Origin: Janthinobacterium sp. B9-8
GTDB taxonomy: Bacteria; Pseudomonadota; Gammaproteobacteria; Burkholderiales; Chitinibacteraceae
DNA length: 64,000 nucleotides
NCBI RefSeq assembly: GCF_000969645.2
Contig: NZ_CP014222.1
Coordinates: forward strand, 1,925,740-1,989,739
Direction of reading: 5' to 3'
Numbering within the stretch: the stretch's first letter is position 1; each line of letters begins with the position of its first letter. Position numbers and translations under genes: made by a program. This document shows positions 1 through 8,766 of the stretch, one piece after another. Under the pieces are notes generated by a model. The model was given only the letters and a program-made list of their open reading frames with translations, had not been told where the DNA came from and ran no database searches.

Positions 1-1704
1 TTTGAGCTTAAGCACATCACTGGCAAGGCCCAGAGCGCCTTGGGCATCGATACGATTCCCTCCCAGCGCCAGCCAGAGATCCGCATTAGAAATACGCGTC
101 TCTTCTATATTAAGCTGCCCCTTGCCGCTTAATACTTCGCCATTAAAGCGGCTATCACCTAGGCTGTAATCTACACTGGCTTTAATCGCAGGCTGCAAAG
201 CTCCCGCTAGTTTAAATTGCCCAGTTATTGATCCCTTAGGGCTAGCCACAAACTCTGCCGGATTAATCCCGGCAAATTCACCGACCAGCTTGAAATCATT
301 TTTTGCTACGCCCTTCGCATCCAGCAAGCCCAATTCGCCCTGCAAAGACACACTGCTGTTTGCTCTGGATAAACGAGCCTGACGCAATGCAATACGGCGC
401 TCATGCTTAGGGTTTAACCAGCCCATATCCAGATCAAGCGCCACATTGCGCTGTGTATCAGCCAGTTTTGCCACCACATCAGGAGCCAGCCACGGGCCTT
501 TTAAGTGGATGGTGCCCCCCAAAGAGGCTGGCGGCTGCCGAGAGAAGAGCTTGGCAGGGTCGATTTTAGCTAAATCAAGCTGCAATTTAAGCTGGCCCTT
601 ATCCAGATGGCCCGCCCCTTTAATTTGCCCTTGCCCCAACAGATCTAGCGACATCGCTTTAAGCGTGACTGTTTCTTTTAGATACCCTAATTTACTACTG
701 ATCTGGGCAAAGGGCAGCCCGCCCTGATCCACCGTCAGGGGCATGGCATTGCGGATTTCTAAAGAGCCACTGGCGGCATTCTCACCCAGCGGCACAACTG
801 ATAAAGATACATCAAGCAATGCTTTAGGCAGCCCTGGCATCAGCACAGCAGGATTAAGCTGCTGAAGCTTAATCTGGCCTTCGCTCAGCAATTGATAGGT
901 ATAGGGTGCAAACACATCAAGCCGTGCATTAATCATGGCCTTAAGCTGATTACTTTTCACATCGCCTGTCAGGCGCAATTTACGCAGCTCGCCACTCAAT
1001 TTGATTTGTGATTGCAAGGGCTGGTTTTCTGCCTTACCGCTTAGCTCTAGCTGGCCGGAAGTCACAAAGGGCAAAGTGCCCACTAGCGCCAGGTTACCTT
1101 TCAAAGTGGCATCAATTTGCGGCAGCTTCAGCTTTAGCTGATCCAGAACAAGCTGATGGAAACGACCATTACTCGCCAGCTTAAAGCGCAGCGCTTTAAT
1201 ATCGGGCGAGCCTTTAATGCTTAAGCGATCAATTTGTGCCTGATCGATATGCAGGCCAATGGGCAGCGTTATACTATCTGGCGGCGGCGATGACGGCTTA
1301 TCTGGCGGGCTAGGCTTGATATCCACTTCTAAATGGCCGATCACCAGCTCATCAAGCGATAAATCACGCGCCAGCAGGCTATATGGGCTCCACGCTAGGC
1401 TCACTTTATCAATCGCAATTTTGACCTCGGCGGTGTCCACTACCAAACCACGTAGTGCAAAATCTGACCATAAAGAGCCATCAATAGCGCGCAGCTTAGC
1501 CATACCACTCTGATTAACTTGCTTCACCAGCCAATCCCGACCCGTTTGTGAATCAAAAAAAGCCAAAGAAAGGGTCAATAAAAACACCGGCACAAGCAAC
1601 AAGAGCAGCAATGCACCAATCAAGCGGCGAAACAGAGAGTACTTAGGACGCAAAGGCGGTGTAGCAGCTTGCGCCTCAGGTGTAGGAGCTGGGTTAGTTT
1701 GCAT
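1..1704 (-). CDS. tamB: TamB, translocation and assembly module inner-membrane subunit (N-terminal part; runs off the window)
   Basis: TamB spans the periplasm as a long beta-groove and works with TamA in outer-membrane protein/lipid homeostasis. The frame is open from the ATG at 1704 to position 1, giving 568 residues with no stop, so the C-terminal DUF490 region lies outside the window. The protein starts with a short Pro/Ala-rich cytoplasmic stretch, then a basic YSLFRRLIG segment and one strong membrane anchor at about residues 30-48 (GALLLLLLVPVFLLTLSLAF). Repetitive beta-rich sequence of AsmA/TamB type follows, with recurring hydrophobic/Gly alternation and phrases such as GSLWSDFALRGL. 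The start lies just after the tamA stop (stop at 1706-1708), so the two genes are coupled in one operon. Identification rests on this arrangement plus the anchor and repeat character. Confidence 0.88.
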   Translation of the reverse strand, partial: MQTNPAPTPEAQAATPPLRPKYSLFRRLIGALLLLLLVPVFLLTLSLAFFDSQTGRDWLVKQVNQSGMAKLRAIDGSLWSDFALRGLVVDTAEVKIAIDKVSLAWSPYSLLARDLSLDELVIGHLEVDIKPSPPDKPSSPPPDSITLPIGLHIDQAQIDRLSIKGSPDIKALRFKLASNGRFHQLVLDQLKLKLPQIDATLKGNLALVGTLPFVTSGQLELSGKAENQPLQSQIKLSGELRKLRLTGDVKSNQLKAMINARLDVFAPYTYQLLSEGQIKLQQLNPAVLMPGLPKALLDVSLSVVPLGENAASGSLEIRNAMPLTVDQGGLPFAQISSKLGYLKETVTLKAMSLDLLGQGQIKGAGHLDKGQLKLQLDLAKIDPAKLFSRQPPASLGGTIHLKGPWLAPDVVAKLADTQRNVALDLDMGWLNPKHERRIALRQARLSRANSSVSLQGELGLLDAKGVAKNDFKLVGEFAGINPAEFVASPKGSITGQFKLAGALQPAIKASVDYSLGDSRFNGEVLSGKGQLNIEETRISNADLWLALGGNRIDAQGALGLASDVLKLK

Positions 1705-1705
1705 T

Positions 1706-3478
1706 TTAGAAGGTCACTCCCATCGAAAAATGCACCCGGAATTGTTTTTCTTCCACCCCTCTTGCCACATCTAGACCAATCACGCCCACGGGGCTCACCC
1801 AACGCGCACCCAGCCCAACCCCGGTCGAGCCGCGCCAGTCTTTCCACTGATCTCCCACACCACCGTGATCAACAAACACCGCACCCAGCCAATCTTTATA
1901 AACGGGCGTCTGAAATTCTAAAGAGCTCACCGCCATCACCCGACCAGGGATGGTAGAGCCGCCTGCCGACAAACCCAAGCTTTGATAATCATAGCCACGA
2001 ACCGAGGAAGAGCCCCCGGTACGGAACAACCAATCAGAAGGCACATTAAAAGATTCTTTAGTAAAGGTATCCCCCAACTCTAAACGCCCCACCACCACAC
2101 TTTTCTCCCCCACAGGCCAGAACTGCACCCCACGGCCATAAAGGCGCACAAAGCTTTCATCCGACAACAGGCCTTTAAGTGCCCCACCGCCCTCTAAAGT
2201 AATGACATTACCCGAACGTGGGTTTCTGATACGGTCTACATCGCGGCGCACCCATTGATACTTGGCTGTTAAAGACTGCGGATCAGACACCGTGCCATCG
2301 TTTAACTCCCGGCGCTCCATTTGGTACTCAATCGCGATTAATCGATCAATGCTTTCATCACTGATGCTTCTGGAAACCCCGGTTTTCCATGTGCTGGTCG
2401 CTAAACCCTGAATATCTTCACGCACAAAACTACCGTAAACCCGGTGCACATAGCCCGAAGCAAATCGGGGAAAAGTCACCCCGGCATTAAATGACTGCTC
2501 TTTTTGCTGCAAACGAAAACCGGTATCGAGTACCCATGCCCGATCCAGCAGATTTAAATAGCGGTAATCAAACGACCCGCGCACACCAGTGTTGGTGCTA
2601 AACCCCAAACCAGTGCTGATTTTGCTTAAAGGTGCTTCCTGCACGGTGACTTTCACCGGCGCAATATAAGGCGGATCAGTTGGCAGATCGACATCCACTA
2701 AAACAAGGGAAAAATGCGGCAGATTCTGCAAATAGGTTTGCAGCTCTAATAAATCATTGCGGCGGTATTCAGCGCCTTCATGAAACTGAATATTATTGCG
2801 AACCAACTTTTCAGGGTAGTGCGATAAGCCGGTAATACTTAATGGCCCGTAGTAATAAGCAGGCCCGCTATCCACATCAACCGTTAAATCTACCGTGTGG
2901 TTTTCCGGATCAACGCTCGCTTCGGCATGCAGCATCTTGGCTGCAGGATAACGACGATTCAAAAGTGTACTAATCACACGCCGTTTGCCATCATCCCAGG
3001 CGCTTTGACGAAACACGCTGCCTTTAGGCAAAGGCCATGTTTGCTCCTGGCGATCGATCAGGCGCTTCATCCGCGCCTCATCTGGAATAACATCACCGGT
3101 GTAATTAACGTCTACATTGCGAACCAGCGTGGGCTGACCTGCATCCACATACAGAGAAACAAGCGCAGGGACACTTGATTCTCCCAGCTTAATTTTAACC
3201 GTAGGTGAAAAATAGCCCTCGGTCGATAACAAACCACTCACCGCTTCAGGTGCATTGTCGATCAGGCGTAAAAGCTGCTCTCTCGTCATCCTTTTCTCAG
3301 TTTCCATGCGCGACAAATCCAGATGCTTGTCGAGAAGGTCGAACAAATCATCCGGCGCTTCAATCTCTAAAACATAGGGAAAATAGACGTTTTGCGCTGC
3401 ATCGATAGCAGGCGGCTCATCAGCAAGAGCCAGCACAGGAAATGCCAAAACAAAGACGAAAAATGACCGAACAATCAT
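1706..3478 (-). CDS. tamA: TamA, outer-membrane Omp85-family assembly factor
   Basis: TamA is an Omp85-family beta-barrel that partners TamB. From the ATG at 3478 the protein is 590 residues, close to the family norm. It has a signal peptide (MIVRSFFVFVLAFPVLALADE, cleavage near residue 20), then POTRA domains to about residue 280, then a 16-strand barrel ending in the usual aromatic terminus (FSMGVTF). The FRTGGSSSVRGYDYQSLG stretch is the conserved Omp85 loop-6 VRGY motif. The frame is open further upstream to 3634, but those residues have no secretion signal and overlap the terminator of the micro-gene at 3680-3766, so 3478 is preferred. tamB starts 1 base beyond its stop codon. Confidence 0.93.
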   Translation of the reverse strand: MIVRSFFVFVLAFPVLALADEPPAIDAAQNVYFPYVLEIEAPDDLFDLLDKHLDLSRMETEKRMTREQLLRLIDNAPEAVSGLLSTEGYFSPTVKIKLGESSVPALVSLYVDAGQPTLVRNVDVNYTGDVIPDEARMKRLIDRQEQTWPLPKGSVFRQSAWDDGKRRVISTLLNRRYPAAKMLHAEASVDPENHTVDLTVDVDSGPAYYYGPLSITGLSHYPEKLVRNNIQFHEGAEYRRNDLLELQTYLQNLPHFSLVLVDVDLPTDPPYIAPVKVTVQEAPLSKISTGLGFSTNTGVRGSFDYRYLNLLDRAWVLDTGFRLQQKEQSFNAGVTFPRFASGYVHRVYGSFVREDIQGLATSTWKTGVSRSISDESIDRLIAIEYQMERRELNDGTVSDPQSLTAKYQWVRRDVDRIRNPRSGNVITLEGGGALKGLLSDESFVRLYGRGVQFWPVGEKSVVVGRLELGDTFTKESFNVPSDWLFRTGGSSSVRGYDYQSLGLSAGGSTIPGRVMAVSSLEFQTPVYKDWLGAVFVDHGGVGDQWKDWRGSTGVGLGARWVSPVGVIGLDVARGVEEKQFRVHFSMGVTF

Positions 3479-3537
3479 GAGGGTGATTTTAAAAAGAGAC
3501 AAGGCTGCTACTTTACCGCATGGGAGGCGCAGCAGAC

Positions 3538-3591
3538 AAAAAAGAACCCGGTCTGTATACGCATCCGAAGACGCAGAACACAGAGCCGGGT
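3538..3591 (-). terminator. Rho-independent terminator of the 28-codon micro-gene
   Basis: In the minus direction a GC-rich hairpin closes with ACCCGG pairing with CCGGGT (3586-3591 with 3546-3551). The stem continues with ACAGA/TCTGT after a one-base bulge. TTCTTTTTT follows directly. It lies between the micro-gene (stop at 3680) and the tamA start (3478), so the upstream transcript should end before tamA. Confidence 0.65.
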
Positions 3592-3679
3592 AACAAGAAA
3601 GACCAGATGAAGAGTCAAAACATACTACACACACAACAACTTACTACTTACCACACTTACAAACAGCTAAACCGACAGA

Positions 3680-3766
3680 TCAACGAGTTGCAATAAAACC
3701 TTGGGATTTCAACAGCAGGTTTTGAGCAGATTCGATGTTCTTAAAAATAATTTGCAAGGTACGCAT
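3680..3766 (-). CDS. 28-residue micro-protein of unknown function
   Basis: This short gene is not recognised. It reads MRTLQIIFKNIESAQNLL and continues to LKSQGFIATR, then TGA. The start at 3766 is set by a strong ribosome binding site, AAGGAG, six bases upstream; an in-frame ATG two codons earlier sits too close to that site. The hydrophobic residues (L4, I6, I7, F8, I11, L17-L19, F24, I25) are spaced as in an amphipathic helix and the net charge is positive. The gene is well isolated: a promoter-like pair lies at 3823-3851, a terminator hairpin at 3538-3591, and no other gene fits the transcript of roughly 280 nt. It could be a leader peptide, a membrane-associated small protein, a type I toxin or part of a dual-function small RNA; the sequence does not decide. 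Confidence 0.5.
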   Translation of the reverse strand: MRTLQIIFKNIESAQNLLLKSQGFIATR

Positions 3767-3822
3767 TTGCATCTCCTTAAAAGTTTGGGCCAGAAGTCTG
3801 TTCCCAATCAAGCAATGGAGTT

Positions 3823-3851
3823 ACTTTAACAAAACTACAGAGCACCCGCAA
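3823..3851 (-). promoter_or_regulatory. Putative sigma-70 promoter of the micro-gene
   Basis: On the minus strand TTGCGG (3851-3846) and TAAAGT (3828-3823) are separated by exactly 17 bases. This places a start about 55 bases upstream of the micro-gene ATG. The match to consensus is moderate. An ACTAC motif (3834-3838) falls inside the spacer. Confidence 0.4.
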
Positions 3852-3992
3852 GTATTTTTGTAGTAAAACTACTTGTATATTTGCAATAAAACACACTAAA
3901 GACTACAAAAAATTGTATTTTTTTTATAAAATACAACTAGATAGCGTGTATTAAAAATAGAAAAAAATAATATTAAAATGTAATTTAACTAC
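3834..3992. promoter_or_regulatory. Cluster of ACTAC/GTAGT motifs including a perfect palindrome upstream of the micro-gene
   Basis: ACTAC occurs at 3834-3838, 3868-3872, 3902-3906 and 3988-3992 in A/T-rich DNA. The second copy is half of the perfect inverted repeat GTAGT-AAA-ACTAC at 3860-3872, which lies just upstream of the putative -35 of the micro-gene. Spaced half-sites around a promoter suggest binding of a dimeric regulator. No known regulator is assigned. The stretch from 3773 to 4260 holds no other gene. Confidence 0.35.
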
Positions 3993-4260
3993 AGAAATAT
4001 TACACTGTCAGCACCAGACGCGGCGCTAGCAAGCGAGCAAAGAACAGAAGACTGGCGTGCGCAAGATCAAAAAATCGACCCTGCTAAATATCGCAACACC
4101 CCCCTGATCGCTCTTCGGCATCAAGCGCAACAAACAAGCAGCACAATGACAAATACATGCCAATAACATGCAAAAAACTGCTATGCAGCGCCTGTTTATT
4201 GCGCCACCACAGCAGCGATCACAAACGAAGTGACTGTTACAATCACCACTGTGATGTAAA

Positions 4261-4824
4261 TCACTTACCCAGCAAAGCAGACTTCAATGAATCGTTCACT
4301 GGCGCTTTACCCAGCCAGATTGACAGCATCGCTGCAGCAAAATCATCGCCCGCAATCGTCGTATAGGTTTTACCGCGCACCGTGACGCGTGTTCCCTGCC
4401 CCGGAATAAAATCAAGCAAAATCACATCCCCTTTGGCTGCGGTCTTTACTTGCTTAAACACTTGCTCCAACTCAGCAATTTTTGGCGCCAATGTCACTAA
4501 GGCCGCCTCACTTTGATTCGCTTTTAAGCTATCCACAAAACCTTCATGCATTGTTGCGGCCGAAACTTCACGCAGCATGCGTAGCTCCATACGGCGAGGA
4601 ACTGCACCGTTGACAACCGAGCTTGCATCTTGTGTTTTAACCGGCACATAAAGCGCTGCCAGATACACATCAAAGAATACTTTTTTACGCACGCCTGCAC
4701 CATTTAGCGCCAAAGACTGGCTGGCCAACTCGGCGCGATCCGCCAGATTCACCCCTGCCACTTCCAAAGCCATGCTGCTTTGTGCCGCGAGCACAAAAGA
4801 TGCGGTCATCAGTAATTTTTTCAT
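4261..4824 (-). CDS. Secreted chalcone-isomerase-like domain protein
   Basis: A 187-residue protein exported by a signal peptide (MKKLLMTASFVLAAQSSMA, cleavage near residue 19). The mature part begins LEVAGVNLADRAEL and carries NGAGVRKKVFFDVYLAALYVP, typical of the bacterial chalcone-isomerase-like family (CHI_3 type). Members have the fold but no established flavonoid chemistry; the fold is linked to fatty-acid binding. The start at 4824 follows AAGGA at suitable distance; an upstream in-frame extension to 4872 would read through the thiolase terminator. It follows the thiolase gene on the same strand but beyond that terminator, so it may be transcribed separately or by read-through. A role in lipid metabolism is inference from position. 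Confidence 0.75.
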   Translation of the reverse strand: MKKLLMTASFVLAAQSSMALEVAGVNLADRAELASQSLALNGAGVRKKVFFDVYLAALYVPVKTQDASSVVNGAVPRRMELRMLREVSAATMHEGFVDSLKANQSEAALVTLAPKIAELEQVFKQVKTAAKGDVILLDFIPGQGTRVTVRGKTYTTIAGDDFAAAMLSIWLGKAPVNDSLKSALLGK

Positions 4825-4839
4825 TTTTTCATTTCCTTG

Positions 4840-4869
4840 AAAAAAAACCCACGGATTTGAATCCGTGGG
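4840..4869 (-). terminator. Rho-independent terminator after the thiolase gene
   Basis: Perfect 10-bp stem CCCACGGATT/AATCCGTGGG (4848-4857 with 4860-4869) with a 2-base gap between the arms. In the minus direction a run of eight T follows. It ends the fadL-fadN-thiolase transcript just upstream of the chalcone-isomerase-like gene. Confidence 0.88.
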
Positions 4870-4896
4870 CAAAAGCCTTGATCTACAAACTAGGCA

Positions 4897-6102
4897 TTAC
4901 AAGGATTGAATAATCCCTGCCGCACCCATGCCGGTGCCGATACACATGGAAATCATGCCGTATTTACCCGCCATGCCATGACGACGCATACCGTGCACGA
5001 TGGTTGCCGCGCGAATCGCGCCGGTTGCACCCAGTGGATGGCCTAAAGCAATCGCGCCGCCCAGTGGATTAACTTTGCTCATATCCAGATTAAGATCACG
5101 CGCCACAGCCAGGGCTTGCGCCGCAAAGGCTTCGTTCAGCTCGATCCATGATAAATCGTCCTGAGTCAGGCCAGCTAACTTCAGTGCCGCTGGAATCGCT
5201 TCTTTCGGGCCAATCCCCATGATGTGCGCTGGTACACCTTTTACTGCAAAGGTCACGTAACGCGCCAAAGGCACAAGGTTAAATTGCTTCAGAATGCGCT
5301 CGGAAACCAAGATCACCGCGCCTGCACCATCAGACATTTGCGAGCTATTACCTGCAGTGACTGAGCCTTTAGCCGCGAATACGGTTTTCAGCTTAGCCAA
5401 GCCTTCCATCGTTGTCCCCGCGCGTGGGCCTTCGTCGGTATCGCAAATTTTGCTAGTGACTTCAACTTCGCCAGTCGCCAAATTTGGCGTGCGCGCGAAT
5501 ACTTCTAGCGGGCTGATTTCGTCTTTGAATTCGCCTGTGGCAATCGCATGCAGCGCACGACGGTTTGATTCAACCGCGAAAGCATCCTGATCTTCACGGG
5601 AAACATTCCACTGCTCGGCTACTTTTTCTGCCGTCAGGCCCATACCAAAGGCAATACCGAGGTTTTCGTTTTTAGTGAAAATCTCAGGATTGAGGGAGAT
5701 TTTATTTCCCATCATCGGCACTTGCGACATGCTTTCCGTACCTGCCGCAATCATCACATCGGCTTCGCCCAAACGGATTTTATCTGCAGCCATCGCAATG
5801 GCATTCACGCCTGAGGAGCAGAAACGATTGATGGTTACACCACCTACCGTATCCGGCAAACCCGCCAGCAGCACAGCCATACGGGCAATATTCATCCCCT
5901 GCTCGGCTTCTGGCATGGCGCAGCCAACAATCACGTCTTCGATCAGCTTAGGATCAAGCTGAGGCACTTGCGCCAGCGCACTTCTTAATACATGGGCCAG
6001 CAAATCATCAGGGCGAACATTGCGCAACATACCGCGCGGTGCTTTACCAACCGGGCTGCGAGTCGCAGCGACGATATAAGCTTCTTGAATCTGTCTGCTC
6101 AT
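4897..6102 (-). CDS. fadA: Acetyl-CoA acyltransferase (3-ketoacyl-CoA thiolase)
   Basis: Catalyses the last step of beta-oxidation, cleaving 3-ketoacyl-CoA with CoA to acetyl-CoA and a shortened acyl-CoA. At 401 residues it is a full-length thiolase. Visible catalytic features are the nucleophilic Cys95 in NRFCSSGVNAI, the GHPLGATGA block with His355, and the second cysteine at about 387 in CIGTGMGAAG near the C-terminus. The start follows AGGAG six bases upstream. It lies downstream of the FadN-type gene on the same strand, separated by about 210 bases holding one copy of the dispersed inverted-repeat family. The two enzymes probably share an operon. The symbol is by function; it could also be called fadI or an acetyl-CoA C-acetyltransferase. 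Confidence 0.9.
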   Translation of the reverse strand: MSRQIQEAYIVAATRSPVGKAPRGMLRNVRPDDLLAHVLRSALAQVPQLDPKLIEDVIVGCAMPEAEQGMNIARMAVLLAGLPDTVGGVTINRFCSSGVNAIAMAADKIRLGEADVMIAAGTESMSQVPMMGNKISLNPEIFTKNENLGIAFGMGLTAEKVAEQWNVSREDQDAFAVESNRRALHAIATGEFKDEISPLEVFARTPNLATGEVEVTSKICDTDEGPRAGTTMEGLAKLKTVFAAKGSVTAGNSSQMSDGAGAVILVSERILKQFNLVPLARYVTFAVKGVPAHIMGIGPKEAIPAALKLAGLTQDDLSWIELNEAFAAQALAVARDLNLDMSKVNPLGGAIALGHPLGATGAIRAATIVHGMRRHGMAGKYGMISMCIGTGMGAAGIIQSL

Positions 6103-6160
6103 TTTGAGCTCCTAAATATGGGGTATTCGCTAAAGCCAAGAATCATCCGTAAACCAAAAG

Positions 6161-6307
6161 AACCTGTAGACACAAAGAGCACCAAGAACACGGAGAAAAC
6201 CAGAGTAAAAATACAAAGGATTGCATGGCCCCGTACCTACAGGCCTGCCCTAAGGTCTTACTCTGTGTGCTCTGTGCTCTCCCCGATCTCTGTGCCTACA
6301 GAACTTC
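6161..6307. repeat. Dispersed long-inverted-repeat element, copy 1 (type I)
   Basis: The left arm starts AACCTGTAGACACAAAGAG and continues with AAGAACACGGAGAAAACC. The right arm ends CTCTGTGCCTACAGAACTT, its reverse complement with some mismatches. The centre is unrelated sequence. It fills the gap between the thiolase and FadN-type genes without touching either reading frame. Related copies are at 45351, 47285, 59299 and 61189. Confidence 0.8.
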
Positions 6308-6312
6308 TCTGT

Positions 6313-8682
6313 TTAATTACGCAGCGGCTTGTTGTTTTCCAGCATATACATGATGCGCTCTTGCGTTTTGCCGGTTTTCAGCAGCTTCATAAAGCGCTCA
6401 CGTTCCAGCTTCAAGATCCATTCTTCATCCACCAGCGTGCCCGCATCTACGTCACCACCGGTCATGATTTCGGCGATATGGCCGGCGATCAGGTAGTCGT
6501 GCTTAGAGATAAAGCCGCCTTCCAGCATATTGATCAGTTGGCCCTTGATCGTGGCTGCGCCTGCACGGCCCGCTACAGCAAATGCTTTTGGCTTAACCGG
6601 TGCTTTGTAGCCTGATTCGCTCATGGCGCGTACTTGCGCTTTGGCTACATAGAGCAATTCATTCGGGTTAAACACAACGATGTCGGAGCTACGCAAATAG
6701 CCGATTTGCTGGCCTTCTTCTGCACTCGTACCCACTTTCGCCATGGCAACCGACAGGTAGTAATCTTTCAGTGCGGCAACGATGTCGCCTTTAGCTTCTT
6801 GCGAAGCACGCAGTGCAAATTCTTTACAACCGCCGCCTGCTGGCAAGAGCCCCACACCCACTTCAACCAAGCCGATATAGGTTTCTAGGCAAGCCACAAC
6901 GCGTGAGCAGTGCATTAAGAATTCGCAACCGCCACCAAAGGCATAACCTTGAGCCGCACCAACCACTGGCACAGCTGCATATTTAATGCGCATGCTGGCT
7001 TTTTGGAATTCGGCCACCATGTTTTCGATTGAAGCAAAGTCGCCAGTCATAAAGGCTGGGCCCATGCTCATCAAATCTGCCCCCACCGAGAACGGTGCTT
7101 CCGGATGCCAAACCACCAAACCAGCGTAGCGCTCTTCAGCGATCGTAACCGCTTGATTTACACCAGCCAATACATCTGGGCCTATGCAATGTGCTTTGGT
7201 TTTAAAGCTTAGAACAGCAACATCTTCACCCGGCTGCACCCAGAGGCGAACGCCGTCATTTTCAAAAATAGTTTCGCCATACACTGGTGCTGCATCACCG
7301 ACCACGGTTGGCGGATAAAGCTGACGCTTATAAACTGGCAAGTTGGAGCGTTGTTTCAGGGCATTGTCTGCCGCGCTGAACGAGCCTTCTGGCGTATGCA
7401 CTGCATCACGTGAAGCCACCCAAGCTGGCAGAGCTACGTCGCTCATTGCCTGTCCTGCTGCTGAATCTGCAGCAATGGCCGCTGCAATATCTTTCCAACC
7501 GGCGGCTTGCCACTGCTCAAACGGGCCTTGATTCCAGCCAAAACCCCAGCGAATCGCAAAATCCACATCGCGCGCATTATCTGCAATCGTATCGAGGTGA
7601 TAGCTGATGTAATGCCATACATCGCGCATGCAGGCCCAGAGGAATTGCGCTTCTGGGTGAGCCGATTCGCGCAAGGCTTTAAAGCGTGCAGCCGGATCAG
7701 TGATTTTCAGCAGCGCCTTAACTTCATCGCTACCCTTTTGTCCGCCAGCAATATAGTCGCCAGTGCTCGGATCAAGCATCAATACATCACGGCCTACTTT
7801 CTTGAATACGCCAGCCTTGGTTTTTTGGCCCAAAGCGCCGTTTTCAATCAGCTTTTGCATCCAAGCCGGTACGGTAAAGTATTTGTGCCAAGGGTCTGAC
7901 GCCAATTGCTCGGTCATGGTTTTAACCACATGAGCAAAAGTATCCAAACCAACCACATCGGCAGTGCGGAAAGTCGCTGATTTCGGACGGCCCAAGCGTG
8001 GGCCAGTCAGATCATCAACCACATCAAAACGGATGCCGAGGCGTTCGGCGTGGTAAATCGTTGCCAGCATGGAGAACACACCGATGCGGTTGGCAACAAA
8101 GTTCGGCGTGTCTTTAGCGCGTACTACGCCCTTGCCCATGCGGGTAGCAAGGAAGCTTTCCAGCGCGTCCATCATCGCAGGATTAGTCTGGGAATCAGCA
8201 ATCAACTCAACCAGATACATATAGCGTGGCGGATTAAAGAAATGAATACCGCAGAAACGGCTGCGTAGCTCAGCAGGCACACCGCCCGCCAAGGAATTAA
8301 TCGATAGGCCGGAAGTATTGGACGCCAGAATAGCGTGTGGTGCTACAAAAGGAGCAATCTTGGCATAAAGATCGAGTTTCCAATCAAGGCGTTCAGCAAT
8401 AGCCTCAATAATTAAGTCGCAATCTTTTAATTTTTCTAAATCAGAGCCGTAATTAGCTGGCTCAATATGATCCGCACGCATAAGCGATGCTAATGGCGAC
8501 GGTTTCATTTTTTTAAGATTGGCAATCGCCTTTGTTGCAATGCCATTTGCATCGCCTTCTTTGGCTGGCAAATCAAATAAAACGGTTTTAATTCCCGCAT
8601 TGGCAAGATGGGCAGCAATTTGCGCTCCCATTACGCCCGCGCCGAGAACGGCAACCTGACGGATATGCACGGTATTGGCCAT
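6313..8682 (-). CDS. 3-hydroxyacyl-CoA dehydrogenase / enoyl-CoA hydratase, FadN-type bifunctional protein
   Basis: Bifunctional beta-oxidation enzyme that hydrates 2-enoyl-CoA and oxidises 3-hydroxyacyl-CoA with NAD+. At 789 residues the dehydrogenase comes first: Rossmann motif AVLGAGVMGAQIAAHLA (about 10-26), then FNPPRYMYLVELI and the dehydrogenase C-terminal regions. The crotonase domain comes second (about 490-700, with GADLMSMG and GYAFGGGCEF). This order is opposite to E. coli FadB and matches the FadN class of Bacillus subtilis, with the same approximate length. The ribosome binding site GAGG is six bases before the ATG. fadL lies upstream and the thiolase downstream on the same strand, consistent with a fadL-fadN-fadA operon. 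Confidence 0.9.
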   Translation of the reverse strand: MANTVHIRQVAVLGAGVMGAQIAAHLANAGIKTVLFDLPAKEGDANGIATKAIANLKKMKPSPLASLMRADHIEPANYGSDLEKLKDCDLIIEAIAERLDWKLDLYAKIAPFVAPHAILASNTSGLSINSLAGGVPAELRSRFCGIHFFNPPRYMYLVELIADSQTNPAMMDALESFLATRMGKGVVRAKDTPNFVANRIGVFSMLATIYHAERLGIRFDVVDDLTGPRLGRPKSATFRTADVVGLDTFAHVVKTMTEQLASDPWHKYFTVPAWMQKLIENGALGQKTKAGVFKKVGRDVLMLDPSTGDYIAGGQKGSDEVKALLKITDPAARFKALRESAHPEAQFLWACMRDVWHYISYHLDTIADNARDVDFAIRWGFGWNQGPFEQWQAAGWKDIAAAIAADSAAGQAMSDVALPAWVASRDAVHTPEGSFSAADNALKQRSNLPVYKRQLYPPTVVGDAAPVYGETIFENDGVRLWVQPGEDVAVLSFKTKAHCIGPDVLAGVNQAVTIAEERYAGLVVWHPEAPFSVGADLMSMGPAFMTGDFASIENMVAEFQKASMRIKYAAVPVVGAAQGYAFGGGCEFLMHCSRVVACLETYIGLVEVGVGLLPAGGGCKEFALRASQEAKGDIVAALKDYYLSVAMAKVGTSAEEGQQIGYLRSSDIVVFNPNELLYVAKAQVRAMSESGYKAPVKPKAFAVAGRAGAATIKGQLINMLEGGFISKHDYLIAGHIAEIMTGGDVDAGTLVDEEWILKLERERFMKLLKTGKTQERIMYMLENNKPLRN

Positions 8683-8766
8683 GTTTAGCCTCGCTAAAAG
8701 GAAAGGAAGAGCGGCGAGAGCCGCCCAGAGTCACTAAGCCCTCCCCGAAGGGAGGGATAAAAACGA

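Noticed and set aside
1669..1956. Open frames on the strand opposite tamA, fadN, recN, mltB and others
   Set aside because: They overlap strongly supported genes in antisense, lack ribosome binding sites, and show no protein-family features; treated as shadows.
3479..3634. N-terminal extension of TamA to the upstream ATG-type start
   Set aside because: The extra residues precede a good signal peptide and overlap the micro-gene terminator.
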